DNA of 64,000 nucleotides from JAJCYL01 sp963664285 (GTDB taxonomy: Bacteria; Bacteroidota; Bacteroidia; Cytophagales; Cyclobacteriaceae). Shown here piece after piece: positions 27,275-35,603 of the stretch. Location: positions 1 through 64,000 of the forward strand of contig CAXXNX010000002.1 of the NCBI GenBank assembly GCA_963664285.2. Reading direction: 5' to 3'. The notes beneath the pieces are model-generated. The model did not search any database and had not been told where the DNA came from. It saw nothing but the letters and a program-made list of their open reading frames with translations. Made by a program: the position numbers and the translations under genes. Within the stretch, counting starts at the first letter, position 1. Each line of letters starts with the position of its first letter.

Positions 27275-27817
27275 ATGTTTAACTTTTTTAAAAAGAAGCC
27301 AAAAGAACCTGACTACGACGTCACTAATCTAAGTGTTAGGGATCTCAATTACGGCTTTATATTTGATTATGACATGAAGTCCTGGTTGGTTAAGGAGGTT
27401 TACGAATATGATTGGGGGAATAACAATTTCAGTAAAGAATATAAAGTGGACTGTGGAGATGATGTGGCTTTTTTGGGTGTAGAAGACGATTCGGAGTTGT
27501 CAATTACCTTATCAAAATCCATTAAGCTTCGGAAGATCGAAGAGGACGTTTTCCAACAAATAACCGAAAAGAAAAAAGCACCTGACAAGATTCACTACGA
27601 TGAGAAAGTTTTCTATCTTCACGCTGATTCTGCCGGATATTTCAGGGATTGTGAAAAGGAAACGAAGGATTGGGAAGAATTGATTACGTTTGAATATTTT
27701 AATGAAGAAGAAACGGTGTTTGTATCTTTAACCCAATGGGATGATCGCACTGTAGAAGCATATTCAGGAATTGTCATTGAGGAGTATAAAATATCAAATA
27801 TTTTACCTGGTCAATAA
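27275..27817 (+). CDS. DUF4178-type protein
   Basis: 180 residues from ATG 27275 (MFNFFKKKPKEPDYD). The open frame reaches back into the IS30 end, which is not native. An all-beta protein with the DUF4178 pattern: VRDLNYGFIFDYDMKSWLVK, a central YKVDCGDDVAFLGVEDDSEL and the closing YFNEEETVFVSLTQWDDRTVE. E. coli YjfK (DUF2491) holds the same place between PspA-like yjfJ and DUF350 yjfL. Function unknown; cytoplasmic. The native upstream region has been displaced by IS30 copy D, so expression of this and the following three genes must now start from the IS end or from read-through. Confidence 0.75.
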   Translation: MFNFFKKKPKEPDYDVTNLSVRDLNYGFIFDYDMKSWLVKEVYEYDWGNNNFSKEYKVDCGDDVAFLGVEDDSELSITLSKSIKLRKIEEDVFQQITEKKKAPDKIHYDEKVFYLHADSAGYFRDCEKETKDWEELITFEYFNEEETVFVSLTQWDDRTVEAYSGIVIEEYKISNILPGQ

Positions 27818-27831
27818 TAACTTAACCTAAA

Positions 27832-28548
27832 ATGGGATACTTAAGGAATAGACATTTCGGCTTAGTTGCCATCGTTTTTTTACTTGCTTCGTGTGGAGGA
27901 AATAAGTTTCAAAAAAGTAAAGTGGATGAACTAATTCGTGATTTACCATCGGACCGAATTTTTTCGATAATACTTCACGATATGGATGTTCAAGGAAATT
28001 TCTTTGAAACATATCGTCACCAATACCGCATCATTCAGGAAGATAGATCCGGAGGGCTTGACGAATATACCACAGAATGGCTGGAAGTTGGAGAAACAGA
28101 ATTTAATCAGCATGTCAATAATATGGGCATGGAAATAGCCGCTAGAGACAGTACCGGAAAGGTTAATAAGTCAGCATCTCCGCCCGGTTACAATAACTAC
28201 GTTGGCAACAGCAAATATGGTCGCTGGGAGAATAGAGGAGGCTCCAGTTTTTGGGCGTTTTATGGCCAATATGCATTCATGTCCAGCATGTTCCGTATGA
28301 CGGCATATCCCGTTCGCAGGTCTTATTATCGGGACTGGCGAGGTGGCTATTATGGTACTGGAAGGGGTTATTACGGTCCTGTTACCGGTGGCCGTTCGTA
28401 TTACGGAACAAACAGCACCCATGGTCGTGCAACTAATCCTAATTCCAGTTGGAGCCGGAATAGATCTTTTTTTAAACAACGTGTTGCATCACGGACTTCC
28501 AGAAGCTCCGGAGGCCTCAGATCAAGAGGCGGTTCATTTGGCAAGTAG
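27832..28548 (+). CDS. Lipoprotein with Gly/Ser/Arg-rich tail, DUF1190-like
   Basis: 238 residues, starting 14 bp after DUF4178. Signal peptide with lipobox (GLVAIVFLLASCGG, Cys near residue 22). A globular part follows (EYTTEWLEVGETEFNQHV), then SSFWAFYGQYAFMSSMFRM and a low-complexity tail rich in Gly, Tyr, Arg and Ser (RGGYYGTGRGYYGP, SGGLRSRGGSFGK). The layout recalls YgiB/YjfM (DUF1190) proteins, which accompany DUF350 and glutathionylspermidine-synthetase-like genes in enterobacteria. Likely anchored to a membrane facing the periplasm. The similarity is by layout and composition only. Confidence 0.6.
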   Translation: MGYLRNRHFGLVAIVFLLASCGGNKFQKSKVDELIRDLPSDRIFSIILHDMDVQGNFFETYRHQYRIIQEDRSGGLDEYTTEWLEVGETEFNQHVNNMGMEIAARDSTGKVNKSASPPGYNNYVGNSKYGRWENRGGSSFWAFYGQYAFMSSMFRMTAYPVRRSYYRDWRGGYYGTGRGYYGPVTGGRSYYGTNSTHGRATNPNSSWSRNRSFFKQRVASRTSRSSGGLRSRGGSFGK

Positions 28549-28575
28549 ATAAAATCATCTAAACCTAAGTTATTC

Positions 28576-29439
28576 ATGGAAGCAATATTTGACGGTGTAC
28601 TGACAACGATTATTTATATAGTAGCAAGCTTTGTCTTGTTTTTTATTGGTAAGGTGGTTTACCAACTATTTCATCCCAGGGTAAAAGTGAGTTATGAATT
28701 GGTGGAAAACGACAATCTTGCTTTCGCTATTGCCCACGTAGGATATTTCATCGGGCTTCTTTTGGCCATTGGAAGCGCTGTTCTTGGTGAATCTGGTGGT
28801 TTAATAGATGATTTGATCAACATCGGGATTTATGGTGGCCTGTCCATCATTCTACTTAATTTATCCCTGATCATTAATGATAAACTGATCCTTTCCAAAT
28901 TTGATCTGAAGAAGGAGATTCTAGAAGAAAAGAACGTTGGCACAGGTATAGTTGAAGGTGCCAATGCAATAGCTACAGGGCTGATAGTTTTGGGGGCCAT
29001 CCACGGTGAAGGTTATGGAACAGGAGGACCGATTGTAACAGCAGTAATTTATTGGTTATTGGGACAGGGTATTCTATATATTACCACTCTGGTTTACAAC
29101 CTGATCACACCGTACGATATTCACGATCACATAGAGAAGGGGAATGTAGCAGTAGCTGTAGGTTATGCCGGATCAATCATTGCCATTGCCAATTTAATCC
29201 GATTTGCGTTAATGCATGATTTTGAGAGCTGGGTTGTTACCCTTGAAGATGTCGGAATAGATGTACTCATTGGACTTCTATTCCTTCCAATCGCCCGCTT
29301 GATGACCGATAAGATCTTGCTGCCAGGCCAGAAGTTGACTGATGAAATTATCAATCAGGAGCATCCCAATGTTGGTGCCGGTCTGGTGGAAGCTTTTGCC
29401 TACATGGGAGGATCTATGCTGATCGTTTGGGCGCTTTAG
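28576..29439 (+). CDS. Tandem DUF350 membrane protein
   Basis: 287 residues with about eight membrane helices in two homologous halves. The first half has NDNLAFAIAHVGYFIGLLLA, then KFDLKKEILEEKNVGTGIVE; the second has KGNVAVAVGYAGSIIAIANL, then KLTDEIINQEHPNVGAGLVE. E. coli YjfL is a single DUF350 unit of about 132 residues, so this is a fused pair. DUF350 proteins are thought to be membrane partners of PspA- and polyamine-related genes; transport is a guess. It ends 4 bp before the spermidine-synthase start, indicating translational coupling. Confidence 0.8.
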   Translation: MEAIFDGVLTTIIYIVASFVLFFIGKVVYQLFHPRVKVSYELVENDNLAFAIAHVGYFIGLLLAIGSAVLGESGGLIDDLINIGIYGGLSIILLNLSLIINDKLILSKFDLKKEILEEKNVGTGIVEGANAIATGLIVLGAIHGEGYGTGGPIVTAVIYWLLGQGILYITTLVYNLITPYDIHDHIEKGNVAVAVGYAGSIIAIANLIRFALMHDFESWVVTLEDVGIDVLIGLLFLPIARLMTDKILLPGQKLTDEIINQEHPNVGAGLVEAFAYMGGSMLIVWAL

Positions 29440-29443
29440 CCTC

Positions 29444-30982
29444 TTGAAATACACCAGTACTTTACTCAAAGCTGCCCTGTTTGCAACAGGGCTTTCCGGG
29501 ATCGTTGCGGAATATACCCTATCCACCCTGGCAACTTACTTCTTGGGTGATTCGGTATTCCAGTGGACTATGATCGTCTCTGTCATGTTATTTTCTATGG
29601 GACTTGGCAGCCGTTTGAGTAAGCGTATTGAAACCGACCTTCTACAGCGGTTCGTATGGATTGAATTTGGGTTGTCTTGTATAGCCTCAAATGTTACTGT
29701 TATAGTTTATTCATTTTTTGCTTTTTATGGCGATCCCACCTTCATTATTTACCTGCTGTCTATTAGTGTTGGCATGCTTATAGGAATGGAAATTCCCATC
29801 GTCATTCGCCTCAATGAGCAATTTCAAAGTTTGAAAGTCAATATTTCATCAGCCTTGGAAAATGACTACTATGGAAGTCTTGCTGGGGGAGTATTTTTTG
29901 CATTTGTTGGCCTCCCTTATCTGGGGCTTACCTACACACCATTAATTTTAGGCACACTAAATTTTTTAGTAGCAATCACTTTGATTGTAATAATCTGGAC
30001 CGAGGTACCTCAGATAAATAGAAAGAAGTTCATTTTATCAGGTGCGTCGGTGGTTGCTATATTGTCATTCACTGCATTTTTTTCAAATATAATCGTTCAA
30101 TGGGGTGATAAGATCAGATATAATGACAGGGTGGTGTATAGCGAGCAAACACGCTATCAAAAAATTGTTTTAACCTATGGAGATGGAGATTATTGGCTTT
30201 TTCTAAATGGTCATCAGCAGCTCTGTACAATTGACGAGGCCCTATATCATGAGCCGTTGGTTCATCCGGTAGTGCAACTACATGGCAAACCTTTAAAAGT
30301 ACTTGTACTCGGAGGAGGCGATGGTGCTGCAGTTCGGGAATTGCTAAAATATCCAGTTATAGAAGCCATTACTTTGGTAGACCTCGATCCGGGGATGACA
30401 AATTTGGGTATGACTCATCCAGTGCTTTTGGAAATCAATAATAACTCGCTGAACCATCCTAAAGTACAGGTGATTAATCTAGACGGTTTTACTTATCTGG
30501 ATAAAAGCGGGGAAAAATTCGACATCATTATTGCGGATTTCCCCGATCCAAGAACCGTTGATTTAGGGAGACTCTATTCGCTTGAGTTCTACTGGTTATG
30601 TTATGATGCTTTGACCGAAAGTGGGTATTTTGTTACTCAGGCAGGCAGTCCGTACTACGCAGAACAAGCCTTTGATTGTATTGAGAAAACGATGATTTCA
30701 GCGGGTTTTAAGACGTTACCACTTCACAATCAGGTGATGACACTGGGAGAATGGGGTTGGATTATTGGATCTAAGGATCAGAGTGTCAATATGAAGACTC
30801 TGCTACAATCCAAAAGCCTTAATGGCCTTAATACCCAATGGCTGAATGTTGAGGCATTAACCCTGCTGTCCTCTTTTGGGAAAGAAGTTTTTGAGCAGGA
30901 TTATGAGGAACCAAAGGTCAATCGATTGCACGATCCGGTACTTTATCGGTACTATCTGAATGGCAGATGGGATCTTTATTAG
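29444..30982 (+). CDS. Membrane-bound spermidine synthase-like aminopropyltransferase
   Basis: 512 residues from TTG 29444, four bases after the DUF350 stop. Residues 1-215 form about seven membrane helices. From residue 225 there is a spermidine-synthase domain with LFLNGHQQLCTIDEALYHEP (substrate loop with Asp-Glu and Tyr-His-Glu), VLVLGGGDGAAVRELLK (decarboxylated-AdoMet binding) and ADFPDPRTVDLGRLYSLEFY with the catalytic Asp. All key residues are present, so it should move an aminopropyl group to an amine such as putrescine. The AdoMet decarboxylase that supplies the donor is at 37590. Last gene of the left operon. Membrane-anchored forms are common in PspA/DUF350 neighbourhoods. Confidence 0.85.
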   Translation: MKYTSTLLKAALFATGLSGIVAEYTLSTLATYFLGDSVFQWTMIVSVMLFSMGLGSRLSKRIETDLLQRFVWIEFGLSCIASNVTVIVYSFFAFYGDPTFIIYLLSISVGMLIGMEIPIVIRLNEQFQSLKVNISSALENDYYGSLAGGVFFAFVGLPYLGLTYTPLILGTLNFLVAITLIVIIWTEVPQINRKKFILSGASVVAILSFTAFFSNIIVQWGDKIRYNDRVVYSEQTRYQKIVLTYGDGDYWLFLNGHQQLCTIDEALYHEPLVHPVVQLHGKPLKVLVLGGGDGAAVRELLKYPVIEAITLVDLDPGMTNLGMTHPVLLEINNNSLNHPKVQVINLDGFTYLDKSGEKFDIIIADFPDPRTVDLGRLYSLEFYWLCYDALTESGYFVTQAGSPYYAEQAFDCIEKTMISAGFKTLPLHNQVMTLGEWGWIIGSKDQSVNMKTLLQSKSLNGLNTQWLNVEALTLLSSFGKEVFEQDYEEPKVNRLHDPVLYRYYLNGRWDLY

Positions 30983-31058
30983 TTGGTAGAGGAAGAGGTT
31001 AGAATAGGCAACTTAGACCGCTTTAATCAATCCGGTTATTAGTTTGAAGTCTGAGTAA

Positions 31059-31076
31059 TTGTTCGTTTTGTGAGAC
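31059..31076. repeat. 18-bp direct repeat, left copy
   Basis: TTGTTCGTTTTGTGAGAC, identical to 32788-32805, preceded by TAAT in both cases (with two extra T in the right copy). The pair encloses the DoxX gene plus IS30 copy E (1.7 kb). Confidence 0.75.
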
Positions 31077-31156
31077 TCAACTTTAACACCCAAAAAAAAC
31101 CTAACTAATTCATCAATGTGAGTAAGCTCCGGCTTTCTTAAGAGTTTGAGCGGGAT

Positions 31157-31591
31157 CTATTTTTTATTGGCCTTAGTATATTTAATTATGATTTTATCTA
31201 ATGAAAAGTTATCCCACTCTTTTGGTAATATAAGTAAGGTAATTAAAGGGATTATTCGAAACATCACATGAGATAAATCCCAAATGGGAGTAGCAAGACC
31301 ATGTCCAAAAGTAACGATTATTAGTACAGATGCTAATGCGTAAAGTGCATAATCCCTTTTGAGTCCAAGTACTAAAAGTAGACCCGCTATCAGCTCAACA
31401 TAACAAGTGTAATATGCTGTCGCATAAACAATGATGTCAGGCAATAAGTCTTTATATGTTTCATGAAAAAAATCCATTTTATAAACATTTTCAACTCCCC
31501 AAGTAACGACTTTACCGTATCCTTGCATCAGAAATACAAAACCTAAAATCAACCGAAGAGAGAACACCGCAATAGACTTATTCAAATCCAT
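31157..31591 (-). CDS. DoxX-family membrane protein
   Basis: 144 residues with four membrane helices: AVFSLRLILGFVFLMQGYGK at the start, the typical R-x-x-L-G-x-x-F-x-x-x-G-x-x-K of DoxX, then ELIAGLLLVLGL and ASVLIIVTFGHGLATPIW. DoxX proteins act in membrane redox or thiol stress in some bacteria; the role here is unknown. It stands alone between the two converging operons of the PspA/polyamine block and runs in the direction of the right one. It is bounded by the 18-bp repeats at 31059 and 32788, so it may be a late arrival. Confidence 0.8.
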   Translation of the reverse strand: MDLNKSIAVFSLRLILGFVFLMQGYGKVVTWGVENVYKMDFFHETYKDLLPDIIVYATAYYTCYVELIAGLLLVLGLKRDYALYALASVLIIVTFGHGLATPIWDLSHVMFRIIPLITLLILPKEWDNFSLDKIIIKYTKANKK

Positions 31592-31640
31592 AAATTTTTA
31601 ATATTTATTGACATCTAATTATATACATAATATACAGATA

Positions 31641-32750
31641 TGTAAGTTCAAGTAATAAGTGCAATTTTCCTTTGTAGCACTTGCTTTGCGTTTAGGTAAT
31701 TAAATTTTCTAACAGGGCGTTCATTGATTTTGTTTTCAACAACTTTGATTTGCTCCTCTGTAACAAATCTAATATCTGTTTTCTTAGGATAAAACCTTCT
31801 GATTACCCCAATCCTATTTTCAACTGTCCCTTTATCCTGACTAGTATAGGGACGAGTGAAATAGGCATCCACATCAAGGGATTGAGCAATCAACTCATGT
31901 TTAGAAAATGCCATATCATTATCAAAAGTGAGTGTTTCCAGTTTGTGTTTATCCTGAGAGAGTTCCTCCACAATAGCTTCGGCCATTTGATCGGCATTTT
32001 TACTGTGCATCTTTCTGATTCTGGTAAAAAGACTTGCTCGGTCTGTCATCACCAACAAAGAGCCTTTGTGGTTTTTACCCATCATTAAATCGACTTCTAT
32101 ATCTCCCAATCGTTCCCTTTTGTTAATGATCTGGGGTCGCTGTTCAATTGATACCCTATTCGGGATAATACCTCTACGATCTTTTCTGTTTCCTCGTTTG
32201 CGCCTTCGTTTGCCATGTTTTAGATATGTGTATAGTTGTTTGTATTCTTGGTTCTCCTGGTGGTTGGTGTGCTTACATTCCCATATCCATTGGTAAATCC
32301 ATTCATGGCTAAGTGGACATTCTCTCGTTTTCTTTCCCTGATGGCTGATCAATTCAGGACTCCATCTATCTTCTTGGAGCCGGTTAACTATCCAGTCTTT
32401 CATGGGTTTGGTGAAAATCACTCTTTTTGGCTTTTCTTGATGACGAAGATTGGTCCTCCTTTGTGCATTTGCTGTTCGATAGACACCAGCTCCCCTACCT
32501 CTTGAACCCACATTTCGCTTAAGCTCACGTGAGATCGTAGACGGGTGAAAATGAACGATACAGGCAATCTCCTTTTGAGTAGCTCCTGTTTTCAATAATG
32601 CTTCAATTTGATACCTTTGATCAATACTGAGATGTGTGTAGTTTTTTGACATTTTGCAATCCAAAGATTGCACTGCTCAGGCTTTTGAAGGATGAAAAAG
32701 CCCTTAAAAGCTTTTTCATCCTTCAATTGCACTTATTAGTTGATCTCAGC
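31641..32750 (-). mobile_element. IS30-family element, copy E
   Basis: 1,110 bp, flanked by ATA on both sides (31638-31640 and 32751-32753). Inserted about 50 bp upstream of the DoxX start codon, in the same direction. Its long hairpin has the symmetric ATG/CAT arms of copy A. Confidence 0.93.
31648..32652 (-). CDS. IS30-family transposase (copy E)
   Basis: Intact 334-residue transposase from ATG 32652, His variant CKHTNHQ, all DDE residues present. Read-through from it would enter the DoxX gene. Confidence 0.93.
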   Translation of the reverse strand: MSKNYTHLSIDQRYQIEALLKTGATQKEIACIVHFHPSTISRELKRNVGSRGRGAGVYRTANAQRRTNLRHQEKPKRVIFTKPMKDWIVNRLQEDRWSPELISHQGKKTRECPLSHEWIYQWIWECKHTNHQENQEYKQLYTYLKHGKRRRKRGNRKDRRGIIPNRVSIEQRPQIINKRERLGDIEVDLMMGKNHKGSLLVMTDRASLFTRIRKMHSKNADQMAEAIVEELSQDKHKLETLTFDNDMAFSKHELIAQSLDVDAYFTRPYTSQDKGTVENRIGVIRRFYPKKTDIRFVTEEQIKVVENKINERPVRKFNYLNAKQVLQRKIALIT

Positions 32751-32787
32751 ATAGCTTAAAATTGCTTTCTTTCTCATTATGCTAATT

Positions 32788-32805
32788 TTGTTCGTTTTGT
32801 GAGAC
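32788..32805. repeat. 18-bp direct repeat, right copy
   Basis: TTGTTCGTTTTGTGAGAC, identical to 31059-31076. It lies between IS30 copy E and the 3' end of the FAD enzyme gene. Confidence 0.75.
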
Positions 32806-32858
32806 AACATCCAATCGTTAAGCTTTCAAGCTTCATTGATGAATGTATGTGAAGAGTG

Positions 32859-34361
32859 TCAAAGAAATGTTATGCCAGCCATAATTCCAGAGTCCAGGGC
32901 TTCATACAACAGAGGAAGACGCCCATTATCGACACCTGCATAGACCATCCCACTTTTTGATCGGGTGTTGGCGTCGTTAAATAAATAGCCGGGTTGTGGA
33001 ATAGGCATGGCATGACCCATGACGTTGATAAATGCTGCATTCACTTCAACTCTTTTATTTAAGACCTCTTCAATGGTTTCAAGTGCATCATTCACTATGC
33101 GGTCTTTATTTGAAGGTATGGTAGTGAGATGTCCCCGGTTTTCCGGTTTCAGACAATAGTAGGCAGTATAAACCCGCTTATCTTTTAACGATTCACGGCT
33201 TTGAACACTGCTATCAATAAACCCAAGGAAATCTTCTCTTTCACCCAGGTATTCATTTTGCCAAAAACCATATGTTCCGGGACTATCGTTTGTAATGAAA
33301 TTGATCACCATCCAGGGGGCGTAGTTATTAGTAAAAAGGTCAGCTTCCTCCGGATAAATATATTTTAATGCATGCTTTTGCCCGGCATAAATAACATTAT
33401 CACAGGCCACCTGAATTACTTTTTTATTAATGATGTCCAAGACCTCAATTTCAAAGCCCTGGCTGTTTTTAGTAATGTGCTTTACCAGGTGATTTGTTCT
33501 TATATTCTGTGAGGGTAAAGTTGTTAGAATTTTTTCAGCGAAATAGCTATTCCCCGTAGGCGGAGAAAAAAGATCTACCGCCTCAGTATAGTAGGGCCGG
33601 CACATAAAGTAATGGATACCTGCCAGAGCTGAAACTTGATCCATCGTCCCTCCATAATCATCTAACATGTGATAACTAAGCTGACGTTTGAAGGTATCAT
33701 CTACTTCCATTTTTTCAGACAGGAACTGGTAAAAACCAATATTATTAAGATACCTGTAATCCTCGGAGATCAGACGGGTGGGGAGTTTCATTTCTCCCTG
33801 GTAGTCAGAGAGAATCTTATAAAACGTGTCTTTAGTGTAACCTTCAGGAATAACATCACCTCTTATTACGCCATTTTCATAACATTGCTGTCTCCTGTAG
33901 AAGGGGATGATGTGCTGTTGGTCTTTAAAAGACCACATCTTTTTCCATGGTTCATATTGTATGATTTGCAGATCTTCCATGAAGCGGAGAACTTCCTCAC
34001 CATAATAATCGGGGTAAGCAAGATCGTAATGTGCCCCCTGGCAAAAGGATATTCCTTCAAAGTGAGTAGCTGCAGAAGTACCTCCGGTTCTGCCGGAAAG
34101 CTCAAATAATAAAAAATCCTTTTCCCGAATTATTCCTGCTGCGGCCAAACCTGATAAACCTCCTCCAACGATGACAATTTTCGTTTCTGTCCTTGTAGAG
34201 TCGGGCCATCGGTTACTTTCCATAATCAAATGGCCTGTGCTGTGATCAGAATGGACATGGACTGGAAAAGAACCGCTCCCTTTTAAGTGATCACAGCTTT
34301 GCAGCCAAAATGGAAGCGAAACCGAGATAGCTCCTTTCTTAACAAAGTCTCTTCTATTCAC
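32859..34361 (-). CDS. Exported FAD-dependent amine-oxidase-like enzyme
   Basis: 500 residues. Starts MNRRDFVKKGAISVSLPFWL and then QSC: an Arg-Arg pair as in Tat signals, followed by a possible lipobox. FAD motif KIVIVGGGLSGLAAAGII near residue 62, then LFELSGRTGGTSAATHFEG, the flavin-binding E-x5-G-G pattern of the flavin amine oxidase group. The C-terminal part has SGMVYAGVDNGRLP near the flavin site. Polyamine oxidases belong to this superfamily, so oxidation of a polyamine or modified amine in the periplasm is a reasonable inference. Last gene of the right operon, 157 bp after the membrane gene. Complete. Confidence 0.75.
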   Translation of the reverse strand: MNRRDFVKKGAISVSLPFWLQSCDHLKGSGSFPVHVHSDHSTGHLIMESNRWPDSTRTETKIVIVGGGLSGLAAAGIIREKDFLLFELSGRTGGTSAATHFEGISFCQGAHYDLAYPDYYGEEVLRFMEDLQIIQYEPWKKMWSFKDQQHIIPFYRRQQCYENGVIRGDVIPEGYTKDTFYKILSDYQGEMKLPTRLISEDYRYLNNIGFYQFLSEKMEVDDTFKRQLSYHMLDDYGGTMDQVSALAGIHYFMCRPYYTEAVDLFSPPTGNSYFAEKILTTLPSQNIRTNHLVKHITKNSQGFEIEVLDIINKKVIQVACDNVIYAGQKHALKYIYPEEADLFTNNYAPWMVINFITNDSPGTYGFWQNEYLGEREDFLGFIDSSVQSRESLKDKRVYTAYYCLKPENRGHLTTIPSNKDRIVNDALETIEEVLNKRVEVNAAFINVMGHAMPIPQPGYLFNDANTRSKSGMVYAGVDNGRLPLLYEALDSGIMAGITFL

Positions 34362-34518
34362 CCTAGTGTGATGGTTGTTAAATAGGCTAACTAAATTTTT
34401 CTTCTAATTATTTCCTTATACAAGGCAAAATTTGAAAGCATAGCAGCGCTCCGATTGAGAATTTTAACGATGTAGAAAGGAAAAAGAGTGTAAAAATAGT
34501 TGGCAAATTTAGCAATCA

Positions 34519-35601
34519 TCACACTAGAAGTATCGGTTTGATGTATGGGTTTTTATCGTTGCTTTTCCAAATGAATCCATCCAGGATGTAATGTGTTGCC
34601 TGTGGAACAGATAGCGCAGCTATTGCAAATGCTTTTAAAGGAGTACTAATTTCGGGAAAAGGCATGTCAACTATTGCCTGGAAAACTCCCCCTTCTTCCT
34701 GGTAGACAAATCGATCCCAGAGAAACTCTTCAAAAAAAGCTAATAATAGAACAACCAGTACAATGGTGTAAGCAATCTTGAATCCCCGTTTAAGAGAGTG
34801 AGATGCACTCTTTATAACCTTCTTTCTATCTGTGTAAAAAATAATGAGGGCCATGTAGGGTAGTCCGTGAGCCACTACGTTAGTGATGGTGAATACGATA
34901 TCAGAATTAAAGTAAACGATACCCAAATACCAGTTTCCTGCAGTGGTGCATATCCAAAGAATTTTACCTATTGCTAAGCGATTGCCTGTTTTTGATTTGA
35001 GGTAGAGCTCTTCAACGAACCATCCGCCTAATAGAAGGAAATAAATAATATTACCCAGGTAATTAAAGTAATAAGTGATCTGATCTGGCAGTTGGTATTG
35101 GATGAAGTCTCCCTCTACAAACCATTGGAAATTTCTGTCAATATTAAGATGCCAGTATAAAATTGGGAAGAGCATAGAAAAGTAAATGGCGAAATTGTCT
35201 GATATAAACTTCTTCTGAAAATCTTTCGATTTTGCCTTGTATATCCTCATGAAACCAAATTGTTGTTTGACGAAATGAAAGACGGCTATATAGGCAAGAC
35301 ATCTCCAAAATAGATCTGTTGAAACGGATGCCAGCACAAAGGATAGAAGAAACGCGATGATAGGCGCTGAGATTAATAGTCGCCTATGATGGGCAAATTC
35401 GTCCCGGTCAAGGTAGGTTCGAAAAAGAGTACTCCACACATGCCCCACGTCGATTCCAAGCACAAAAACCAATAGTACCCACAGAGGAACATCGGCTTGT
35501 AAAATGTGATCTGGCAGTAGGAAAGCGGCCATCCATGTCAGCCATACAGGCACGAACAAAAGCAGTAAGTCACGCCTGAGAGAAAAAAGCCAGGAATTCA
35601 T
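34519..35601 (-). CDS. Multi-pass membrane protein with conserved-looking His motifs
   Basis: 360 residues with about nine hydrophobic helices. I do not recognise the family by name. His residues sit at helix edges in four clusters: GIDVGHVWSTLFRTYLDRDE with AHHRRL, AVFHFVKQQFGFMRIY, VVAHGLPYMALI and PQATHYILDGFIWK. The arrangement recalls di-metal membrane oxygenases or desaturases, but the classical H-x3-H, H-x2-H-H boxes are not all present. Starts 2 bp after the second aminopropyltransferase gene, so the two are coupled. It could modify a lipid or a polyamine product. Complete, no frameshift. Confidence 0.6.
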   Translation of the reverse strand: MNSWLFSLRRDLLLLFVPVWLTWMAAFLLPDHILQADVPLWVLLVFVLGIDVGHVWSTLFRTYLDRDEFAHHRRLLISAPIIAFLLSFVLASVSTDLFWRCLAYIAVFHFVKQQFGFMRIYKAKSKDFQKKFISDNFAIYFSMLFPILYWHLNIDRNFQWFVEGDFIQYQLPDQITYYFNYLGNIIYFLLLGGWFVEELYLKSKTGNRLAIGKILWICTTAGNWYLGIVYFNSDIVFTITNVVAHGLPYMALIIFYTDRKKVIKSASHSLKRGFKIAYTIVLVVLLLAFFEEFLWDRFVYQEEGGVFQAIVDMPFPEISTPLKAFAIAALSVPQATHYILDGFIWKSNDKNPYIKPILLV

Positions 35602-35603
35602 GT

